Assembly: GCA_009797885.1 (NCBI GenBank)
Contig: WNKP01000002.1
Coordinates: 1 to 64,000 of the forward strand
Reading direction: 5' to 3'
DNA from: Flavobacteriaceae bacterium GF1
GTDB taxonomy: Bacteria; Bacteroidota; Bacteroidia; Flavobacteriales; Flavobacteriaceae
DNA length: 64,000 bases
Positions 25,900 to 34,378 of this stretch are shown here, piece by piece. The translations under genes were made by a program, and so were the position numbers. The notes under the pieces are model-generated. The model ran no database searches and was not told the DNA's origin. It saw only the letters and a list, made by a program, of their open reading frames with translations. Positions within the stretch are counted from its first letter, which is position 1, and the number at the start of each line of letters is the position of its first letter.

Positions 25900-26565
25900 C
25901 TACTTTTTCGCAAGTTGAAGGATATCAATAGGGTCTATTATTCTTTTATTATATCCACTTTTGGCAGCTTCGATCATTGCCAATCCAATTTGAGCGGTAT
26001 CGACCACGGAATTTGGAGCCAGACGCTTCATTAATTTCAATAACCACGTCATATTATTGATAAGAATTCTGTAGAGTTTACTACTTGGAGATACTCCTTT
26101 TACTGGAATGATCATACCTGGGCGGAACATAAATGCTTGCCTAAATCCGAGCTTTAATATGTCATTCTCCGTTTTACCTTTTACACGGGCCCACATACTT
26201 CCTTTTTCATTGGACTTGGTACCTTGCCCGGAAACGTAACTAAAAGTCATATCCGGGTTTAGTCCGACCAATACTTTGGCCAATGCCATGGTGTAATCAT
26301 AAGTGAGTTTGGTGTATTCTTCCTCTTTCATTCCAGCCGAACTTACCCCCATACAGGCATAACAGGCATCATAATCTACCAGTTGGTCCGTTACCGAGAT
26401 AAATTCAGAAAAATCTTGGTGAAGGAGCTCCTTTAGTTTCGGATGGTCAATACCTACGCTTCTTCTTGAAATGGACAATACTTCTGTAATTTCGTTGCTA
26501 TCCAAGCATTCCAACAAAACACCTTTGCCAACCATACCCGTGGCTCCCGTTACAATCACTTTCAT
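25900..26565 (-). CDS. NAD(P)-binding epimerase-like protein (atypical SDR)
   Basis: 221 aa. Rossmann start KVIVTGATGMVGKGVLLECL (GxxGxxG). It continues with YACMGVSSAG and a YVSGQGTKSNEKG segment near the active-site position, the pattern of the HTATIP2/TIP30-like branch of extended SDRs that lack a strict YxxxK. Probable NAD(P)H-dependent oxidoreductase or regulator; substrate unknown. Confidence 0.75.
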   Translation of the reverse strand: MKVIVTGATGMVGKGVLLECLDSNEITEVLSISRRSVGIDHPKLKELLHQDFSEFISVTDQLVDYDACYACMGVSSAGMKEEEYTKLTYDYTMALAKVLVGLNPDMTFSYVSGQGTKSNEKGSMWARVKGKTENDILKLGFRQAFMFRPGMIIPVKGVSPSSKLYRILINNMTWLLKLMKRLAPNSVVDTAQIGLAMIEAAKSGYNKRIIDPIDILQLAKK

Positions 26566-26626
26566 AATTTATGTTTTTTAAAAGGTAGGGAACATTTCCG
26601 TTCGCTACCTTAAAATTATATGTATT

Positions 26627-26940
26627 GAAGAATTCCGCCACAGCATCCATTGATACTTTTACAGCTTTTGGTTTGTAGTGAAAATAACATTGCCAACGAT
26701 TTCATTCCTACCTATGAAATGGATAGTACTACCAGAGACACCCTTAATATCCACTGGGAAATAAATGAAATTGATAGGGACACTACGGATTTTAAATAGG
26801 GCAAATTATGGTTACCTTTTGACAACAGAATTGAAACCGCCCTTTATAGTGCAAATCCAGCCGGAAAGGGAAATGGGTTTGTCCTTTTTTCAAACAGCAC
26901 AACTTGTGGGGGTTGGAGAATTTTACAGACGGCGTCACGT
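26627..26940 (+). pseudogene. Degenerate coding remnants
   Basis: A frame without a start reads LLVCSENNIANDFIPTYEMD and ends at a stop near 26802. A second open stretch (KLWLPFDNRIETALYSANPA...) follows in another register. Composition and frame look protein-like, but there is no start, complete domain or recognised family. I treat the 26.57-26.97 kb gap as decayed coding sequence. Confidence 0.25.
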
Positions 26941-26973
26941 TTGGACTGATAAAAACCACAAATAAGAATACAT

Positions 26974-28089
26974 ATGAAAAAGTTACTCATCATAGGTGGT
27001 TACGGGAATGTAGGTAAGCTACTGACGAGCCGCCTTTTAACACATATCCCTGAATTTCAGATAACACTGGCCGGCCGAAATATTGAAAGGGCCAAAACAA
27101 CGGCCGAAGCGTTTGAAAAACAGTTTATTGGACACAAGGTTGGTTACAAAGCATTGAATGCTGCCGACAAGTCAATCCTATTGGAAGCGTTTTCTGGGAT
27201 GGATATGGTCATCGTTGCAGCAAGTTCTTTAAAGTACACGCGAAATGTTGTTGAAGCGGCTATTGAGACCAATACCCATTATTTTGATACGCAACTCTCA
27301 TCTATCGATAAAATAAGCATTCTTGAATCTTATAAAGAAGATATTGAAAAAAAGGAACTCATTTTTATTACGGATGGTGGATATCACCCAGGTATTCCCG
27401 GGGCAATGATCACTTGGGCAAAACAGCAATTGGGCGCTTTGACCAAGGCCAATATTTACGCCGCGCTCAAAATGGATTGGAGTTTATATCAATACACCAA
27501 GAGTACCCATCTTGAAATGCTGGAAGAGTTAAAGTCTTTTGACAGTTCGTACTATCAGGGGAGGGCATGGAAAAAAGTGAATTGGAGCAAAATGCCGAAA
27601 TGGGATTTTAAAGCGCCTTATCATGAATTATCCTGCACACCAATGATGATGGAAGAAATTCGATGCGTACCCGACAAAATCCCGGAAATCGAGGAAACAG
27701 GTTTTTTTATTTCAGGGTTTAATCCACTAATGGATAATTTCTTATTACCAATTCTGATGCTCGGGGTAAAAATACTTCCTACTTTTATGTATGGTCCTCT
27801 TGGAAAGCTCTTTGAATGGGGTTTAAAAAAAAGCAAACCACCCTATGGCGTAATGCTGATTGCTGATTGTGAGGGAACCGGAGGGGCATTACAAGTAAAG
27901 GTCCATCATGAGGACGGCTATGAAATTACGGTAATTCCTGTTGTTGCCTGTTTACAACAATGCTTGTCAGGATACATTGAACCAGGCTTACATTTACAGG
28001 CTTGGGCAGTTGAACCCCAACAGTTTTTTGATGACCTGCAAAGGTTGGGTATTGAAGTAGGGACAGCGTCAATAGATAGGACTACGTAG
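26974..28089 (+). CDS. Saccharopine-dehydrogenase-like NAD(P)-binding protein
   Basis: 371 aa. N-terminal Rossmann motif LLIIGGYGNVGKLL, then AGRNIERAKTTAE and the second-strand MVIVAASSLKYTRNVVEAA, as in the saccharopine dehydrogenase NADP-binding family. The central part carries HYFDTQLSS and GGYHPGIPGAMI. It probably acts as a cytoplasmic oxidoreductase or a trans-acting enoyl reductase-like protein. The real substrate is unknown. ATG preceded by a purine-rich stretch 7 nt upstream. Confidence 0.7.
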   Translation: MKKLLIIGGYGNVGKLLTSRLLTHIPEFQITLAGRNIERAKTTAEAFEKQFIGHKVGYKALNAADKSILLEAFSGMDMVIVAASSLKYTRNVVEAAIETNTHYFDTQLSSIDKISILESYKEDIEKKELIFITDGGYHPGIPGAMITWAKQQLGALTKANIYAALKMDWSLYQYTKSTHLEMLEELKSFDSSYYQGRAWKKVNWSKMPKWDFKAPYHELSCTPMMMEEIRCVPDKIPEIEETGFFISGFNPLMDNFLLPILMLGVKILPTFMYGPLGKLFEWGLKKSKPPYGVMLIADCEGTGGALQVKVHHEDGYEITVIPVVACLQQCLSGYIEPGLHLQAWAVEPQQFFDDLQRLGIEVGTASIDRTT

Positions 28090-28158
28090 AATACTGGAAA
28101 TCCTCAATCGCAGGATACCATCTAAAAACTACAAACCCATTGATTAAAGTAATACACA

Positions 28159-29082
28159 ATGAAGAAGAAAGCGATACGTATTGATTCTTGGCATGGAATT
28201 CGATTTTCATCCATCGTGTTTTTGACGATAACCTTTCTGTTATCCCATGTGAGCATAGCCCAGGTTCAAACCAATTGGCCCCAAACCACCACTTCGGCCG
28301 ATGGAACCACAATTTCGTACGAGGTATATGGTGAAGGCGATTTATCCCTGGTTTTTGTTCATGGCTGGAGTTGTGATTCACGATATTGGCAAAAGCAAGT
28401 GCCCACCTTCTCCAAAAAGTACAAAGTTGTCTTGGTTGACCTTGCAGGACATGGACATTCCGGCACAAGCCGTGAAACCTATTCGATGGAAGCTTTTGGA
28501 GAAGATGTTCGGGCAGTTGTGGAGAAAACGGGAAGCAACAACGTCATCCTTATAGGCCACTCCATGGGAGGGACGGTTATTGCACAGGCAGCCCTCTTGC
28601 TACCTCAAAAGGTCAAAGGTCTTATAGCGGTGGATGACTACCACAATATTGAATACCCGTTGAGTCAAGAAGAGTTTGACGCGATGGTCACTCCTTTGCG
28701 AAACGATTTTCAATCCGGGGCTCGGCAATTTGTGCAGCAGATGTTCCACCCGAATGCCGATACCATCTCACGGGAGTGGATCCTTGCGGATATGTCGGCT
28801 GCACCACCTCATGTGGCTTTGAGTGCTATGGAAGAACTCATGTCACATAGTATTGACGGAAGTGCAGCAGAACTATTTGAGGAAATACCTATTCCCATCA
28901 TGGCGGTAAACGGAGATCTATGGCCAATTGACGCTGAGGCCAATCGTCGACATATGGAGTCTTTTGAGGCTATTGTGGTAGAAGGGGGCGATCATTTCCT
29001 AATGGTGAACCGATCGGCACCATTCAACGCTGCTTTAACGAAAGCAATAAACGCAATTAAAAAGAAGAGTGCGGAGAATTAA
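28159..29082 (+). CDS. Exported alpha/beta hydrolase
   Basis: 307 aa with a signal peptide ending SHVSIAQ. Alpha/beta-hydrolase core: FVHGWSCDSRYW (oxyanion), VDLAGHGHSG, nucleophile elbow GHSMGG (Ser about 133), and His near the end in GGDHFLMV. Likely carboxylester hydrolase or lipase-like enzyme in the periplasm. Followed directly by a terminator and by the boundary of the tRNA-Asp island. Confidence 0.82.
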   Translation: MKKKAIRIDSWHGIRFSSIVFLTITFLLSHVSIAQVQTNWPQTTTSADGTTISYEVYGEGDLSLVFVHGWSCDSRYWQKQVPTFSKKYKVVLVDLAGHGHSGTSRETYSMEAFGEDVRAVVEKTGSNNVILIGHSMGGTVIAQAALLLPQKVKGLIAVDDYHNIEYPLSQEEFDAMVTPLRNDFQSGARQFVQQMFHPNADTISREWILADMSAAPPHVALSAMEELMSHSIDGSAAELFEEIPIPIMAVNGDLWPIDAEANRRHMESFEAIVVEGGDHFLMVNRSAPFNAALTKAINAIKKKSAEN

Positions 29083-29087
29083 AAAAT

Positions 29088-29113
29088 CCCTCACTTAGGT
29101 GAAGGGTTTTATT
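29088..29113 (+). terminator. Rho-independent terminator, similar to the tRNA-Asp terminator
   Basis: CCCTCACttagGTGAAGGG followed by TTTTATTT, six nt after the hydrolase stop. The sequence from here to 29131 (including ggtctggacgg, the 3' end of tRNA-Asp) is a partial third copy of the repeat found at 29273-29317 and 63398-63442. Confidence 0.75.
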
Positions 29114-29172
29114 TCCTTACGGTCTGGACGGCATTACCACCTCACCCCTGGTTAGGTGTCGGCCCAAGGGAT

Positions 29173-29357
29173 GGGCCTGCAATGCTATAAACCCTTCGAC
29201 GGCCAGGCCGTCGCAGTTTTTTTCATTTCTCCGCACTCCCGAGCAGGCTCGAGCGCTCCGAAATGAAAAAACCCCTCACATTCCATGTGAAGGGTTTTAC
29301 TTCCTTGCGGTCTGGACGGGACTCGAACCCATGACCCCCTGCGCGACAGTCAGTATT
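29173..29357. repeat. Left island boundary repeat (attL-like)
   Basis: Begins gggcctgcaatgctataaac. It contains the palindrome CGACGGCCAGGCCGTCG (29197-29213), a long stem with arms TTTTTTTCATTTC (29217-29229) and GAAATGAAAAAA (29260-29271), a terminator hairpin (29272-29300), and a 50-nt tRNA-Asp 3' fragment. Mirrors 63298-63482. Confidence 0.8.
29308..29357 (-). pseudogene. tRNA-Asp 3' half fragment
   Basis: Matches the intact tRNA-Asp at 63433-63482, covering the anticodon loop (GTC kept), variable region, T-arm and acceptor 3' strand. The 5' half is absent. There are changes in the T-stem region (atg for gcg) and anticodon loop. Not a functional tRNA; it marks the island junction. Confidence 0.8.
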
Positions 29358-29464
29358 TAGGGAGAATATTCTTATACAATTTAAACGTTTATTTTCTTTT
29401 GGACTTCCTCTTTCCTGATTTAAGAACTTTTATCCATTTTAAGATTGAGGCCTGTAGTCGGGTA

Positions 29465-30925
29465 TTATTTAAAACCATTCGGAAAACTTGAAATTTCCAA
29501 TCCCCAAACAAGGGGTAGTAAAAAGTAAACTATTACCGTTGCGATGATAATGCTTATGAGATTCATCCATAGTCCTGCTTTTATCATTTTGGGTATAGTA
29601 AGCAGTCCAGACCCAAAAACCACAGCGTTAGGTGGTGTGGCCACTGGAAGCATAAACGCGCAAGAAGCCGCTATGGTAGTGGCTGTCATCAAAAAATAAG
29701 GATGCACATCAATAGTGATTGCCAATGCGGCCAAAACCGGCATCAACATGGCAGCAGTTGCTACATTTGAAGTAATCTCGGTTAGAAAGTTGACTACGAG
29801 GATAATGGCCAAAACCAACAGTATAGCAGGGAAGACTTCGAAAAGGGTTAATTGGTTACCAATCCATTCAGCAAGGCCAGACGTTTTGAATCCCTCTGCC
29901 AATGCCAGTCCACCACCAAAAAGAAGCAAGATGCCCCAAGGGATGGTCTCCGCAGCTTTCCAATCTATAATACCCGATTGCCTTCTTTTTTTAGAGGGAA
30001 TGATAAACAGTGCCAGGGCCCCGGCAATAGCGATAAGGGTATCGTTAATACCAGGCAATAGCTTTTTCAGTAAGAAGGAACTGCAAATCCATAGGGATGC
30101 CACTAATGTAAAAACAATCAGGGCCATAAGCTCTTCATATTTGATTTTTCCCAGAGCCTTCAGTTGTGCTTTTATGGCGTTCTTGCCACCAGGAATGCCT
30201 TCGACCTTTTCTTTAAAAACCACTTTGGTTAAGTACAGCCAACCCAGTAACAGCATAACCATTGAGAAGGGAAGCCCTAAGAGCATCCATTGTGCGAAAG
30301 TAATGGACTCGCCATAAAGATCTTCTGCAATACCAACAAAAATTACATTTGTAGGAGTACCAATGATGGTTGCAATGCCCCCAATGGAACATCCATAGGC
30401 GATGGACAACATTAATGAAATACCCATCTTTTTCCGTAATACTTCCTCCGCTTTTATCTGCGAGATTACAGCTAACCCTATAGGTAGCATCATTACAGCG
30501 GTTGCAGTATTTGAAATCCACATGCTCAAAAAAGCTGTGGCAATCATAAAACCAAGTATGACCTTGTTCCAATTACTACCAATAGCATTTATAATGTTGA
30601 GGGCGATACGTTTATGTAGATTGGTTTTTTCAATGGCCACAGCGATGATAAAACCTCCGAGAAACAGAAAAATCATTTGATTGGCAAAAGCGCTAGCAGT
30701 ATCTTTTACCGACATCACTCCGGTCAACGGAAAAAGCACAAAAGGTAATAGGGCTGTGGCTGAAATAGGAATGGCTTCGGTTATCCACCAAATGGATATC
30801 CACGCTGCGGTTGCTAAGGTGGCCTTACTTTCGTTCGACAAGCCATCCACATTAAAAAGAAAAAGGATAATGAAGAATGATAAAGGGCCAAGTACAAACC
30901 CTATTCTTTTTCCGTTAAAGATCAT
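29465..30925 (-). CDS. DASS-family sodium:dicarboxylate/sulfate symporter
   Basis: 486 aa with about 11-12 membrane helices. The two SNT-type substrate motifs of the DASS/SLC13 family are visible: WISNTATAVMMLP (about 135) and TEITSNVATAAMLMP (about 390), along with GTPTNVIFVG. Members import C4-dicarboxylates, citrate, or sulfate with Na+. In this locus the probable cargo is a sugar-derived acid, or sulfate released by the sulfatase (inference). A terminator separates it from dhaK, so it has its own promoter. Confidence 0.88.
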   Translation of the reverse strand: MIFNGKRIGFVLGPLSFFIILFLFNVDGLSNESKATLATAAWISIWWITEAIPISATALLPFVLFPLTGVMSVKDTASAFANQMIFLFLGGFIIAVAIEKTNLHKRIALNIINAIGSNWNKVILGFMIATAFLSMWISNTATAVMMLPIGLAVISQIKAEEVLRKKMGISLMLSIAYGCSIGGIATIIGTPTNVIFVGIAEDLYGESITFAQWMLLGLPFSMVMLLLGWLYLTKVVFKEKVEGIPGGKNAIKAQLKALGKIKYEELMALIVFTLVASLWICSSFLLKKLLPGINDTLIAIAGALALFIIPSKKRRQSGIIDWKAAETIPWGILLLFGGGLALAEGFKTSGLAEWIGNQLTLFEVFPAILLVLAIILVVNFLTEITSNVATAAMLMPVLAALAITIDVHPYFLMTATTIAASCAFMLPVATPPNAVVFGSGLLTIPKMIKAGLWMNLISIIIATVIVYFLLPLVWGLEISSFPNGFK

Positions 30926-30961
30926 ATCATGATTTTACTGGTATCGGTAGCGTATGATTCT

Positions 30962-30992
30962 AAAAAAACTGCCCAGTTACAGGCAGTCTTTT
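30962..30992 (-). terminator. Terminator after the dehydratase-aldolase-dha operon
   Basis: Read on the minus strand: GACTGCC-TGTAACTG-GGCAGT followed by a run of seven T. It lies 33 nt after the dhaK stop. Confidence 0.8.
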
Positions 30993-31024
30993 AACAAACT
31001 AACTCAAACTAAAATTCGTTATCA

Positions 31025-32020
31025 TTAAAAAACTCTTATAGGCACTTCCGCAGGGGCATTCAATAGAGCTTCAAGCTCATTATCCAGTTTTAACAGCGTC
31101 AATGAGGCACCCGCCATTTCGAGTGAGGTGCAATACTCATTTACATAATTTTTAATAATGGTCAAGCCCCTTGCTTTGGCCATCTCAGCGGCTTTTCTGT
31201 AAAGGATGTACAATTCACTGATAGGTGTACCTCCAAGGCCATTGACCATTAACGCTACGCGGTCTCCGGATTTAAAAGGAAGGTCATCCGCTACTGCCTT
31301 GAAAAGTTCCTCGACAATTTCATCGGCAGTCTTCATTTTATCCCGTCTTCTCCCAGGTTCGCCGTGTATACCTACACCCATCTCCATCTCACCATCACTT
31401 ATTTGGAAAATAGGACTACCCTTTGCAGGTGGAGTGCAAGAAGTAAGTGCCACACCCATGGTACGTACCAAACCATTTACCTTATTCCCCAGTTTAACCA
31501 AAGCATCTAAATCTGCTCCTTGCTCCGAAGCCGCCCCTACAGCCTTAATGACAAAAAAGTTCCCAGCTACGCCTCGTCTGCCTATAGTATGGGTACTATC
31601 TTTTACCGATACATCGTCATCGACCATTATACCTTTTACATTGATTCCTTCCGCAAGAGCCATTTCTTCGGCCATTTGCCATGCCATCTTGTCCCCTTGA
31701 TAATTGTTCACAATGTACAGTACCCCTTTAGGACCATTCATACGCTTGATACATTCATAACAGAAATCCACTGGAGGGGCCGCAAATACGTTTCCTGGAC
31801 ATGCGGCATCCAGCATGCCCTTGCCCACTGCCATTATATGAGCGGGCTCATGGCCGCTACCGGACCCTTGGACAATAGCAACTTTGTCATTGGAGGGCAT
31901 ATCACTTCTGTATATCATATTGTATTCGGGTACGTATTTTAAAGTATCCGGATTGGCCATCACCAGGCCTTCGCACATTTCTGGAACAAAATTGTTCGGA
32001 TCGTTAAAGAACTTGTTCAT
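31025..32020 (-). CDS. dhaK: Dihydroxyacetone-kinase-type K subunit
   Basis: 331 aa DhaK. Substrate loop GSGSGHEPAH (about 52-61) and the covalent-binding His at about 219 in GIHGEPG are present. The subunit forms a hemiaminal with the ketone of dihydroxyacetone or a related small ketose and accepts phosphate from the nucleotide on DhaL. The partner dhaL is adjacent (19-nt gap). No DhaM or other PTS component is nearby, so the pair likely uses ATP directly or phosphorylates another C3/C4 ketose such as erythrulose (inference). Confidence 0.93.
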   Translation of the reverse strand: MNKFFNDPNNFVPEMCEGLVMANPDTLKYVPEYNMIYRSDMPSNDKVAIVQGSGSGHEPAHIMAVGKGMLDAACPGNVFAAPPVDFCYECIKRMNGPKGVLYIVNNYQGDKMAWQMAEEMALAEGINVKGIMVDDDVSVKDSTHTIGRRGVAGNFFVIKAVGAASEQGADLDALVKLGNKVNGLVRTMGVALTSCTPPAKGSPIFQISDGEMEMGVGIHGEPGRRRDKMKTADEIVEELFKAVADDLPFKSGDRVALMVNGLGGTPISELYILYRKAAEMAKARGLTIIKNYVNEYCTSLEMAGASLTLLKLDNELEALLNAPAEVPIRVF

Positions 32021-32039
32021 ATTTTTAGTTTTGATTCCG

Positions 32040-32684
32040 TTATTGGGTGAATGCCTTGTTCATGTTGTTCATAATGGTCGCCACCGCAACGATACCGGGG
32101 TCTACGGTACCAATGGAACGTTCGCCAGTGAAACATTGACGGCCTCTTTTGGCCTGAAGGTTTTTGGTATCCTCTATGGATTGCGTAGCGGCTTCCGAAG
32201 CGGTTTTTAAGGCTCTTTTCCAACAATCGGGAGCATCGGATTTAACTTCTGCCAATGCATTTCTGGTGGGGATTAGGGCATCGATTAGGGTTTTGTCCCC
32301 AGGCTGCGCCCCTCCTCGCTGCATGATACCTTCGATAGCACTATCGAAAATGTTCACGATATCGGTTAGATTTAAATCATCCTTCTCACGACTATAGATA
32401 GCGGCGCGCATAAAAGCGGTTCCCCAAATGGGTCCCGAGCTACCACCTACATGGCTAGTGGTCAACATGGCCACTTTCATAAGAAAGGCATTGATGTTGG
32501 TTCGGGGAAGGGTGTCCCATTGTTCTCGGATTACTTGAAATCCTGTGGCAAGACTATTCCCAAAGTCTCCGTCCCCTGCGAGTCCGTCCAGTTCGGAAAA
32601 ATAATCTTCGTTCTCGAAAGCGGTATCCATAATTACCTGGACTGCTTTCTCAACTTCCACTAGGGTTATGTTTTTATTTGCCAT
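32040..32684 (-). CDS. dhaL: Dihydroxyacetone-kinase-type L (nucleotide) subunit
   Basis: 214 aa. The metal/ADP site is built from D33, D38 and D40 in DGLAGDGDFGNS, followed by GGSSGPIWG, RGGAQPGDKTLIDAL and GERSIGTVDPG. It supplies the nucleotide phosphate to the substrate held on DhaK. It ends 19 nt before dhaK and begins 1 nt after the HAD gene. The tight spacing shows one transcript: aldolase, HAD, dhaL, dhaK. Confidence 0.93.
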   Translation of the reverse strand: MANKNITLVEVEKAVQVIMDTAFENEDYFSELDGLAGDGDFGNSLATGFQVIREQWDTLPRTNINAFLMKVAMLTTSHVGGSSGPIWGTAFMRAAIYSREKDDLNLTDIVNIFDSAIEGIMQRGGAQPGDKTLIDALIPTRNALAEVKSDAPDCWKRALKTASEAATQSIEDTKNLQAKRGRQCFTGERSIGTVDPGIVAVATIMNNMNKAFTQ

Positions 32685-32685
32685 G

Positions 32686-33393
32686 TTATGCTATTAAATT
32701 CTTTAAATCTTTTAAGCTTAGTGGGTCGCCATCGTTTTCGAGATCGGGTACAATCTTATCGGCTTCCTTAAGGTCTTCGTGGACCGTGTAGGTGCTGAGG
32801 GTCACTAGACAATGCATACCTGCCGCCTTCGCTGCCAGCAATCCATTTCTACTGTCCTCAATTACCAAACATTGCTTAGGGTCCAGGTCCAAAGTGGTTT
32901 TCGCCAAGTTGTAAATCTCAGGGTCGGGTTTTTTCTTTTTTGCCATATCCCCAGCGAAAATGCCTTTCATTCTTTTCTTTCGATCCATACCCACTAGGGT
33001 CTCTGCGATGGCCGTTACGGCCTTGACATTGGAAGTAGAGCATATCATCACTTGGATAGCTTCGCCCAAGGCCTCATCTATGATTCTTTTGATTCCAGGT
33101 CGCACCGGCAGCTTTCCGGTTTTGATGAGATCCATAAAGATTTCGGTCTTATCCATGTGAAGTGCCTTGATAAAGGCCTCTTGGTCGTCGACCTCTTCGG
33201 GATATCCATTTTGGTCGAAATAATGTCTCATACGCTCCTTTCCACCACCTACTTTCAGGAGTTCTGCATATTGTTCCACATCCCATTCTACATCCAATCC
33301 ATGTTTTTGGAATGCTTCGTTAAATGCCACACGATGCCCGTCTCTCTCTGTATCCACAAGTACACCGTCACAGTCAAAAATCAATGCTTGCAT
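32686..33393 (-). CDS. HAD-superfamily sugar-phosphate phosphatase/mutase (CbbY-like)
   Basis: 235 aa. Motif I FDCDGVLVDTE (nucleophile D8, acid/base D10), motif II ICSTSN, motif III Lys and the acidic pair VIEDSRNG. A helical cap sits after motif I, as in beta-phosphoglucomutase/CbbY proteins. It probably dephosphorylates or repairs a small sugar phosphate of the same pathway. Placed between the aldolase and dhaL with gaps of 17 and 1 nt. Confidence 0.85.
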   Translation of the reverse strand: MQALIFDCDGVLVDTERDGHRVAFNEAFQKHGLDVEWDVEQYAELLKVGGGKERMRHYFDQNGYPEEVDDQEAFIKALHMDKTEIFMDLIKTGKLPVRPGIKRIIDEALGEAIQVMICSTSNVKAVTAIAETLVGMDRKKRMKGIFAGDMAKKKKPDPEIYNLAKTTLDLDPKQCLVIEDSRNGLLAAKAAGMHCLVTLSTYTVHEDLKEADKIVPDLENDGDPLSLKDLKNLIA

Positions 33394-33410
33394 AGGTTTT
33401 GGTCGTTTCC

Positions 33411-34289
33411 TTAATTTATTTCCTTCAACATTTGTGCTCCTTTACCTTGCCCGCCGAACTCGGTTATTTTATCCTTGAAAAGAGTTTTTAGGGACTCAAA
33501 CTGTTTTTTTAGATAACTCAGGGGTTCATAATCGTTCGGATTTTCCTTTTTATGATCGACGAAGCTATCGATGAAAACGTGTTTTAGATTGGTAGAAATA
33601 TTCACTTTGGCACATCCCATGGCGATACATCTAGCGATAGTTTCCTTATCCAATCCGGTCCCGCCGTGCAAAGCCATGGGGGTACCTGTTCGCTGATTGA
33701 TTTCCTCTATGAGATCAAACTGGACATCCGGCTCTCCGTGATAGTAGCCATGAGCGGTACCAATCGCCGCGGCGAATACGCCCAAGTCAATTTCCTTGCA
33801 AAAACGTTCGGCCTCATCAGGATTGGCGAGATGCGCGTCTTCTTCTGCAACCACGATATCCTCCTCAACCCCTCCGATTTCACCGATTTCAGCCTCGACA
33901 CCAACCCCCTTTTTATCTGCCCATGACACCACTTCTTTGGTAATCCTTAGGTTTTCTTCAAAGGGTTTGTCCGATGCATCAATCATGACGCTGGTCCATC
34001 CGATATCGATACATTTTTTTATCATATCCAAATCTTTTCCGTGATCCAAATGCAGTGCTACGGGAACATTGACCATTTTGGCCAAAGGCTCAAACCATGA
34101 GAAAAGGGTTTCGTGACCATAATAGCGAATGGTTTTGGCAGAGGTCTGAATGATTACCGGAGCATCACATTCCTGGGCGGCGATGACCATGGCCTTCATG
34201 GAGGCATAGTCGACCGGATTGAATGCGGCAACGGCGTATTTATCTCGCTGTGCTATTTTCAGCATTGGTTTAATGCTAATAAGGGCCAT
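33411..34289 (-). CDS. Class II (zinc) sugar-bisphosphate aldolase, KbaY/GatY/Fba type
   Basis: 292 aa. Catalytic D82 and zinc ligand H83 in LHLDHGKD, H180 in GTAHGYYHGEPD and H208 in ALHGGTGLD. Positions and length are close to tagatose-bisphosphate aldolases. It cleaves or joins a ketose (bis)phosphate with dihydroxyacetone phosphate. With DhaK/DhaL next to it, the likely role is to process the phosphorylated ketose. The product cannot be fixed from sequence. Upstream gene is the creatininase-like protein (89-nt gap). Confidence 0.9.
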   Translation of the reverse strand: MALISIKPMLKIAQRDKYAVAAFNPVDYASMKAMVIAAQECDAPVIIQTSAKTIRYYGHETLFSWFEPLAKMVNVPVALHLDHGKDLDMIKKCIDIGWTSVMIDASDKPFEENLRITKEVVSWADKKGVGVEAEIGEIGGVEEDIVVAEEDAHLANPDEAERFCKEIDLGVFAAAIGTAHGYYHGEPDVQFDLIEEINQRTGTPMALHGGTGLDKETIARCIAMGCAKVNISTNLKHVFIDSFVDHKKENPNDYEPLSYLKKQFESLKTLFKDKITEFGGQGKGAQMLKEIN

Positions 34290-34378
34290 ATTGCGAATGT
34301 TTATAGTTCAATGCTACTACGTACGAATAGGTCTCAATACGTAAGCAGATTAAAGATTTTTCCATGATTATTGGGAGT

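Noticed and set aside
29308-29357. Second functional tRNA-Asp
   Set aside because: Only the 3' half is present; the acceptor 5' strand and D-arm are missing.
29715-30317. 200-codon plus-strand frame
   Set aside because: Antisense to the DASS transporter. Its composition mirrors the membrane helices of the real gene.
31206-31700. 164-codon plus-strand frame
   Set aside because: Antisense shadow of dhaK, which has complete motifs.
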